This document shows positions 6,429-8,777 of a DNA stretch of 8,777 nt, one piece after another. The stretch is from an uncultured Coleofasciculus sp. (lineage in GTDB: Bacteria; Cyanobacteriota; Cyanobacteriia; Cyanobacteriales; Coleofasciculaceae): NCBI GenBank assembly GCA_902805485.1, contig CADCTM010000703.1, forward strand, positions 1 through 8,777, read 5' to 3'. The position numbers and the translations under genes are program-made. The notes below the pieces were generated by a model that saw nothing but the letters and a program-made list of their open reading frames with translations, had not been told where the DNA came from and searched no databases. Position 1 is the stretch's first letter. Every line of letters starts with the position of its first letter.

Positions 6429-7496
6429 GTGTATTCGACACTTGAGCAAAAATATCGACGCCTACGAAAAGAGCTAATTGCAGGAGTGATCGCTTTATTT
6501 GGGGTCGCCTGCATTGGTACTTTATGGTATCGGGTTGTGGAGGGCTGGTCGTGGTCGGATGCCGTATATATGACGATCATTACCTTAGCTACGGTTGGCT
6601 ATGGAGAAACGAATCCTTTGGGAAATCGGGGGCGACTATTCACGATTTCCTTAATTTTGATGGGCGTTGTTAGTATTGGCTACATTGTCAATCGCTTTAC
6701 GGAAGCGGTAATTCAAGGTTACTTTCAAGAAGGATTTCGAGTAAGTCAGCGTAGGCGCTTTGTGGACTCTTTAACTGAACACTATATCCTTTGTGGATTT
6801 GGTCGCACGGGGCGTCAAATTGCCAAGGAATTTAAGTCGGAAAGCATCCCATTTGTCACAGTGGACTCTGAGGGTGAACCTGTACAGGAAGCTTTGGATA
6901 TGGGTTATTTGGCGGTGCAAGGAGATGCGACTCTTGATGAAACCCTCCTAAAGGTTGGGATTGAGCGGGCTATTTGTTTGGTGGCAGCGCTGCCATCGGA
7001 TGCGGAAAATCTTTATACGGTATTATCGGCGAAAACTCTGAATCCGCAAATTCGAGCAATTGCGCGGGCGAGTACTGAAGAAGCGTTGACAAAGCTGAAA
7101 CGGGCGGGTGCTGATGCGGTTGTATCCCCCTACATTACTGGGGGGCGACGCATGGCTGCGGCGGCGCTCAGACCGCAGGTGTTAGATTTTATGGATGGAG
7201 TGCTTACGGGAGCGGATCGTCCGTTTTATTTGGAAGAGTTTTTGATTGATCCTCAAAGTTGTCCAGCAATTGGGCAAACGTTAAGAGAGGCAAAATTGCG
7301 ATCGCAATCCGGTGCATTGGTGCTGGCTATTCGTCGGACTGATGGCAATCTGATTGCGGGACCAACGGGTGAAACTCAGTTGCTACCGGGAGATTTGCTA
7401 ATTTGTCTGGGTACGGCGGAACAATTACGTTTACTTAACCGGATTTTGATTCCGTTGCGAGGGCGTTGGCCTCGAATGCCTAAACATATGGAGTGA
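6429..7496 (+). CDS. Two-TM potassium channel with RCK/TrkA domain
   Basis: Encodes a 355-residue MthK-like channel subunit for potassium passage across the plasma membrane. A first hydrophobic segment (about residues 16-33) is followed by a pore helix and the potassium selectivity filter TVGYGE (55-60), then a second segment (about 70-87). A RCK_N/TrkA-N Rossmann domain starts at about 118, with the nucleotide-type loop GFGRTGRQ (123-130), D146 after the second strand, and GDAT (165-168). A RCK_C/TrkA-C domain covers about 262-340. Such channels assemble as tetramers with an eight-RCK gating ring controlled by ligands such as calcium, nucleotides or c-di-AMP; the ligand here is unknown. The start is GTG at 6429: an in-frame stop lies at 6423, so no earlier start is possible, and no upstream SD is strong. 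Divergent from argD, convergent with the CblD-like gene. Confidence 0.93.
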   Translation: MYSTLEQKYRRLRKELIAGVIALFGVACIGTLWYRVVEGWSWSDAVYMTIITLATVGYGETNPLGNRGRLFTISLILMGVVSIGYIVNRFTEAVIQGYFQEGFRVSQRRRFVDSLTEHYILCGFGRTGRQIAKEFKSESIPFVTVDSEGEPVQEALDMGYLAVQGDATLDETLLKVGIERAICLVAALPSDAENLYTVLSAKTLNPQIRAIARASTEEALTKLKRAGADAVVSPYITGGRRMAAAALRPQVLDFMDGVLTGADRPFYLEEFLIDPQSCPAIGQTLREAKLRSQSGALVLAIRRTDGNLIAGPTGETQLLPGDLLICLGTAEQLRLLNRILIPLRGRWPRMPKHME

Positions 7497-7680
7497 GGGA
7501 TTCGGTTAGAAAATTCCTTAAATCTCTCGTCTAAATTCTTTACGCCCTGACGACTACAGGTGCGGCGACAAGAACGAATACCGTCTGCGCGGTTTAACCA
7601 ACTAAATAATTTTGAGGCGGCGTCGGGCGTTGGGTTATTTGTGGAACAGGTATATTGCAATTTACAGCTAATCTGATGGA

Positions 7681-8157
7681 CTATTTTTTTTGCTCTTTCC
7701 AACCGTGAAAAGCGGCGATATTTTTTAATACTGGTTTGATAATTTTCGGCGGTGCAGATGTTAGTAATGTGCTGGGATAAACGGCTTTCCCCCAGCGAGG
7801 ATGCTCTAGGACGCGGCATTTGTTACGCATGAGGGGAAAGCCTAAAAGTGCTTTAACGACGGCGGTATCATCGTGGATAATTTCTCCAGGACGGGAAAGT
7901 AGGGGATAGCCGGTGCGGGGGTCAATGAGATTACTTAAATAACCGTGATCGCGCAAATTAAAGGCGACATCAAAACCGAAGCGCATAAACTTCTCCCGCA
8001 GTCGCTCTTTTTCTTGCTCAACTTGGGGTGTTGTTTCTACTAATTCGTATCGGGATTGTTGGAGAACAATAACTACCCATAAATTCGGTACTTTCCAATC
8101 GGGTAAGATCCGCTCTAGATTTTGAGCGATATAAGGACTCGGAGGATGAACAGACAT
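7681..8157 (-). CDS. CblD/MMADHC-family protein
   Basis: Encodes a 158-residue protein I recognise as related to human MMADHC (CblD), the cobalamin-trafficking protein mutated in methylmalonic aciduria and homocystinuria type D. Shared patterns are the helix EKERLREKFMRFG (49-61), the LRDHGYLSNLIDPRTGYPLL block (68-87; LRxxGYxxxFIDPxSG in animals), GFPLMRNKCRVLEHPRWG (106-123), and a C-terminal TLLTSAPP (130-137). It corresponds to the conserved C-terminal CblD domain and lacks the long animal N-terminus and any targeting signal, so it should be cytosolic. In animals CblD partners with CblC; no CblC or B12 enzyme is encoded nearby. The frame opens at a TTG (8217), but I chose ATG at 8157, preceded by an AGGACAGG-type site on the minus strand. 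Bacterial function is not established, and a cobalamin role is inference. Confidence 0.85.
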   Translation of the reverse strand: MSVHPPSPYIAQNLERILPDWKVPNLWVVIVLQQSRYELVETTPQVEQEKERLREKFMRFGFDVAFNLRDHGYLSNLIDPRTGYPLLSRPGEIIHDDTAVVKALLGFPLMRNKCRVLEHPRWGKAVYPSTLLTSAPPKIIKPVLKNIAAFHGWKEQKK

Positions 8158-8243
8158 TTGGATTGCCTGTCCTGTTTGAGTAACCAGTGCAAGGAGATTG
8201 CGATTAGTGATTAGCAATTTGCAAAGTTTGAGCTGGTCAAACT

Positions 8244-8274
8244 AAAAACTGGGCGATACTTGGAAGCAGTTTTT
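8244..8274. terminator. Possible intrinsic terminator-like stem
   Basis: AAAAACTG (8244-8251) and CAGTTTTT (8267-8274) are perfectly complementary around a 15-base loop, with T residues through 8275. The shape resembles a bidirectional A/U-type terminator, but the stem is AT-rich and weak. It lies upstream of the CblD-like gene and of the decayed region, where no known transcript ends. Confidence 0.3.
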
Positions 8275-8431
8275 TAGCACGTATTAATCTTACAGCTAAA
8301 ATTTACACGGCTTGTCAAAATCTTGGGAGAGATTTGGGTTCTCGTAGATAAGTTATGGGGGCTAATGCTGATTGGGATAGCAACGAGTTAGGTATTTCCA
8401 GCGCTCCCTGTGCCGCGATGTTAGATTAAAT

Positions 8432-8466
8432 GCGATCGCGTAGCCGAGCCTCTGGCTGAGCGCGAT
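8432..8466. repeat. HIP1-containing imperfect palindrome
   Basis: Starts with the HIP1 octamer GCGATCGC. ATCGCG (8435-8440) pairs with CGCGAT (8461-8466), and an inner AGCC (8447-8450) pairs with GGCT (8454-8457) around TCT. The GCGATCGCGTAGC...GCGCGAT form resembles small dispersed palindromes common in cyanobacterial spacers. It coincides with two of the stop codons (8457 and 8466) that interrupt the frame leading into the nuclease-like gene. Confidence 0.55.
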
Positions 8467-8513
8467 AACCTGATTACGACTACACAGCATGAGTACAGGA
8501 TGCGATCGTTCTG

Positions 8514-8777
8514 ATGAGTCAACGGGAATTTAAACAGAATGGTAAGATTCCTGGCATAGGTCACACTAATGACGATACTGAGGAGACAACATTTGACATT
8601 GTTGCTATATCGCCTAACAAGAGGTATTTTGCTATCGAAGTCAGTTTTCGATTTACAACTAATGGAACAATTGAACCTAAAGTACGCGAAGCAAAAAAAA
8701 CGAGCAAATTTACTTCATAAAGCTGGTCATCATATCTGCTATGGGATAGATGGAGCAGGAAATATCAATATTAGGGA
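8514..8777 (+). pseudogene. Frameshifted nuclease-like gene, cut by window end
   Basis: From ATG 8514 the open frame gives 68 residues and stops at 8718-8720. A second, clearly continuous protein text begins in the next frame at 8701 (RANLLHKAGHHICYGIDGAG) and runs to the window edge. The shift falls in a run of eight A residues (8693-8700); with seven A residues the two parts join as EAKKRANLL. The first part has FDIVAISP and RYFAIEVSF, a layout like the D...E core of restriction-type nucleases (D28, E42), although the usual lysine of the ExK motif is a serine. The joined text resembles the C-terminal part of restriction-endonuclease-like proteins, which I recall only loosely. It may be a true pseudogene, a sequencing error in the homopolymer, or a site of polymerase slippage. 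Whether a cognate methylase follows cannot be seen. Confidence 0.5.

Larger units (their letters stand above)
8158..8513. other. Spacer with possible gene remnants
   Basis: This stretch holds the CblD-like gene promoter region (minus strand), an A-rich inverted repeat (8244-8274) and a HIP1-containing palindrome (8432-8466). In the same plus-strand frame as the nuclease-like gene at 8514, two stop-bounded pieces look protein-like: 8232-8351 (with TAKIYTACQNLGRDLGSR) and 8352-8429 (with DWDSNELGISSAP). Stops at 8349, 8427, 8457, 8466 and 8490 interrupt this frame. They could be the eroded 5' part of the nuclease-like gene, or chance. Confidence 0.3.

Noticed and set aside
6220..6441. Minus-strand 73-residue open frame in the argD-channel spacer
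   Set aside because: Begins with GTG overlapping the channel start, lacks a ribosome binding site and matches nothing I know; likely chance.
7497..7680. Terminator or small gene in the convergent spacer between channel and CblD-like gene
   Set aside because: I found no stem with a U-tract and no credible reading frame.
7376..7819. Minus-strand 147-residue open frame across the channel and CblD-like gene ends
   Set aside because: Overlaps the 3' ends of two well-supported genes and is rich in Arg, Ser and Cys as expected for a shadow frame.
1..8777. CRISPR arrays, tRNA or rRNA genes, transposase genes
   Set aside because: No regularly spaced repeats of CRISPR length, no cloverleaf or rRNA segments, and no recognisable transposase were seen.

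Overview
The window looks like a piece of a cyanobacterial chromosome. It carries seven copies of the HIP1 octamer GCGATCGC (499, 2411, 2649, 4724, 4952, 7298, 8432). The protein set also fits: a membrane-anchored YvcK, a long-insert RuvC, a secreted twin-SH3b protein and a CblD-like protein of the kind seen in cyanobacteria. Short degenerate heptamer repeats and a GGGCGGGTTT inverted repeat in the spacers suggest a large-genome, probably filamentous species, but the genus cannot be read from this sequence.

Layout, left to right. Repeats occupy 1-149. yvcK (minus, 150-1517) is divergent from ruvC (plus, 1827-2360) across a 309-base spacer holding a 14-base direct repeat. A secreted HtrA-type serine protease (plus, 2559-3497) follows, with a leader able to form two competing hairpins. 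Next is an exported SH3b-domain protein (plus, 3748-4407), then a 300-base spacer with a mobile-repeat-like inverted repeat. argD (minus, 4708-5991) is divergent from an RCK-type potassium channel gene (plus, 6429-7496) across a 437-base spacer with a near-perfect 19-base inverted repeat. The channel gene converges on a CblD/MMADHC-family gene (minus, 7681-8157). The right edge (about 8232-8777) holds a decayed or frameshifted nuclease-like gene next to a HIP1-containing palindrome.

The genes do not form one pathway. They cover central metabolism and envelope control (yvcK), Holliday-junction resolution (ruvC), periplasmic quality control (HtrA), an envelope or extracellular SH3b protein, arginine biosynthesis (argD), potassium transport, and a possible cobalamin-handling factor. 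Each gene appears to have its own transcription unit; no tight operon is visible. I see no clear novel multi-gene system. The points most worth following are the bacterial CblD homologue, the broken nuclease-like gene at the right edge, and the hairpins upstream of the htrA-type gene and argD.
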